Source of the DNA: Alphaproteobacteria bacterium | GTDB taxonomy: Bacteria; Pseudomonadota; Alphaproteobacteria; Rs-D84 | DNA length: 34,138 nucleotides | Direction of reading: 5' to 3' | NCBI GenBank assembly: GCA_017616975.1 | Contig: JAFZXC010000029.1 | Coordinates: forward strand, 1-34,138 | Shown here: one piece after another, positions 33,704 to 34,138 of the stretch | Numbering within the stretch: the stretch's first letter is position 1 | Layout: every line of letters starts with the position of its first letter | Made by a program: the position numbers and the translations under genes | Notes under the pieces: model-generated | The model's input: the letters and a program-made list of their open reading frames with translations, nothing else | Database searches by the model: none | What the model was told of the DNA's origin: nothing

Positions 33704-33799
33704 GCTTTTGCGGGTGGGCGCAAAGGTAGTCCGATTAACCCCACAAGACCTTTGCCTTTTCTAGAGTTCGGCAAATGGCAAGCTTTGTTGATTTTTCAT
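33704..33799 (+). promoter_or_regulatory. Structured leader of rpsA
   Basis: GCAAAGGT (33720-33727) pairs exactly with ACCTTTGC (33748-33755) and is followed by CTTTT. Inside and beside it GGGTGGG and CCCCAC could compete as an alternative pairing. The rpsA ATG has no clear Shine-Dalgarno, so control at this leader, perhaps by S1 itself, is plausible but unproven. Confidence 0.45.
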
Positions 33800-34138
33800 A
33801 TGAAAGATTTATCCAAAGATTTATTTAATCCAATCGCAAACGAAGACTTTGTCCAGATGTTTGATAAAAACTATGGTACCCAGGAAACCTTGCAGGGCTA
33901 TGCTACCAAGGGAACAGTAAAAGATATTCGTGGCGATTTCGCAATGGTTGATGTTGGCCTTAAATCCGAAGGTCGCATTCCATTAAAAGAATTTGGCGCA
34001 TCTGTCCCAAGCGTTGGTGACATTATTGACGTTTTTGTTGAACGTTATGAATCTCGCGAAGGAACGGCTGTATTGTCTTATGCCAAAGCTCGTGCTGAAA
34101 AAGCATGGAAAGATTTGGAAAAGACTGTTGCCGAAGGT
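33800..34138 (+). CDS. rpsA: 30S ribosomal protein S1, 5' part (runs off the window)
   Basis: Helps mRNA bind the 30S subunit. 113 codons are visible: MKDLSKDLFNPIANEDFVQM, then the first S1/OB domain with GTVKDIRGDFAMVDVGLKSEG, IPLKEF and DVFVERYESREGTAVLSYAKA. The frame is open to the end of the window. The ATG at 33800 is the only in-frame start near the domain; an overlapping ATG at 33775 is out of frame. No good Shine-Dalgarno, as in several rpsA genes. Confidence 0.93.
   Translation, partial: MKDLSKDLFNPIANEDFVQMFDKNYGTQETLQGYATKGTVKDIRGDFAMVDVGLKSEGRIPLKEFGASVPSVGDIIDVFVERYESREGTAVLSYAKARAEKAWKDLEKTVAEG

Overview
The window is one contiguous piece of a bacterial chromosome with housekeeping genes on both sides and one striking accessory locus. 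Gene content and order point to an alphaproteobacterium of moderately low GC: ruvB sits next to ybgC-tolQ-tolR-tolA, and an EnvZ/OmpR-like pair, argS, rplM-rpsI, tig, thyA and rpsA follow. The very large Cys/Thr/Asn-rich secreted protein built of GYY and CPAG modules resembles proteins I associate with uncultured gut-type Alphaproteobacteria; that placement is recall and inference, not proof.

Layout. 1-4332 (minus): secA followed by dnaE, which runs off the left edge. 4495-4704 (plus): a small unknown gene. 4711-7056: copies of a dispersed GTCATTGCGAG...GCAATCC palindromic repeat surround a compact cassette. 5010-7307: a diversity-generating retroelement (DGR) with a 138-bp template repeat (TR, 5082-5219, plus), a structured spacer, a 108-aa accessory-like gene (5424-5750) and a reverse transcriptase (5868-6902). 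Convergent to it on the minus strand is the target, a 4029-aa secreted modular protein (7164-19253) whose last codons carry the 138-bp variable repeat (VR, 7170-7307). TR and VR differ at 16 positions, and 15 of these are adenines in the TR; all ten AAC codons of the TR are changed in the VR. This is the signature of adenine-directed mutagenic retrohoming and is the main discovery here.

19432-19796: RNase P RNA (plus) with its promoter and a bidirectional terminator. 19791-25228 (minus): a tightly packed operon, read in order of transcription as alpha/beta hydrolase-like gene, ruvB, HD-domain nucleotidase, ybgC, tolQ, tolR, tolA and a DUF2817 peptidase-like gene. tolB and pal are not in the window. 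25306-28279 (plus): a promoter, an exported protein of unknown function, then a response regulator and histidine kinase. 28296-34138 (plus): argS, rplM-rpsI, tig, thyA and the start of rpsA, separated by clear hairpin/T-run terminators and sigma70-like promoters.

How it works together. In the DGR the TR transcript would be reverse transcribed with errors at A, and the cDNA would replace the VR. This would vary about a dozen residues at the C-terminus of a giant exported, probably surface-displayed or secreted, protein while its cysteine framework stays fixed. The small protein between TR and RT is not recognisably Avd and may be a different accessory factor. All counts and alignments were done by eye on the given sequence; family assignments rest on motifs and lengths, not on database searches.
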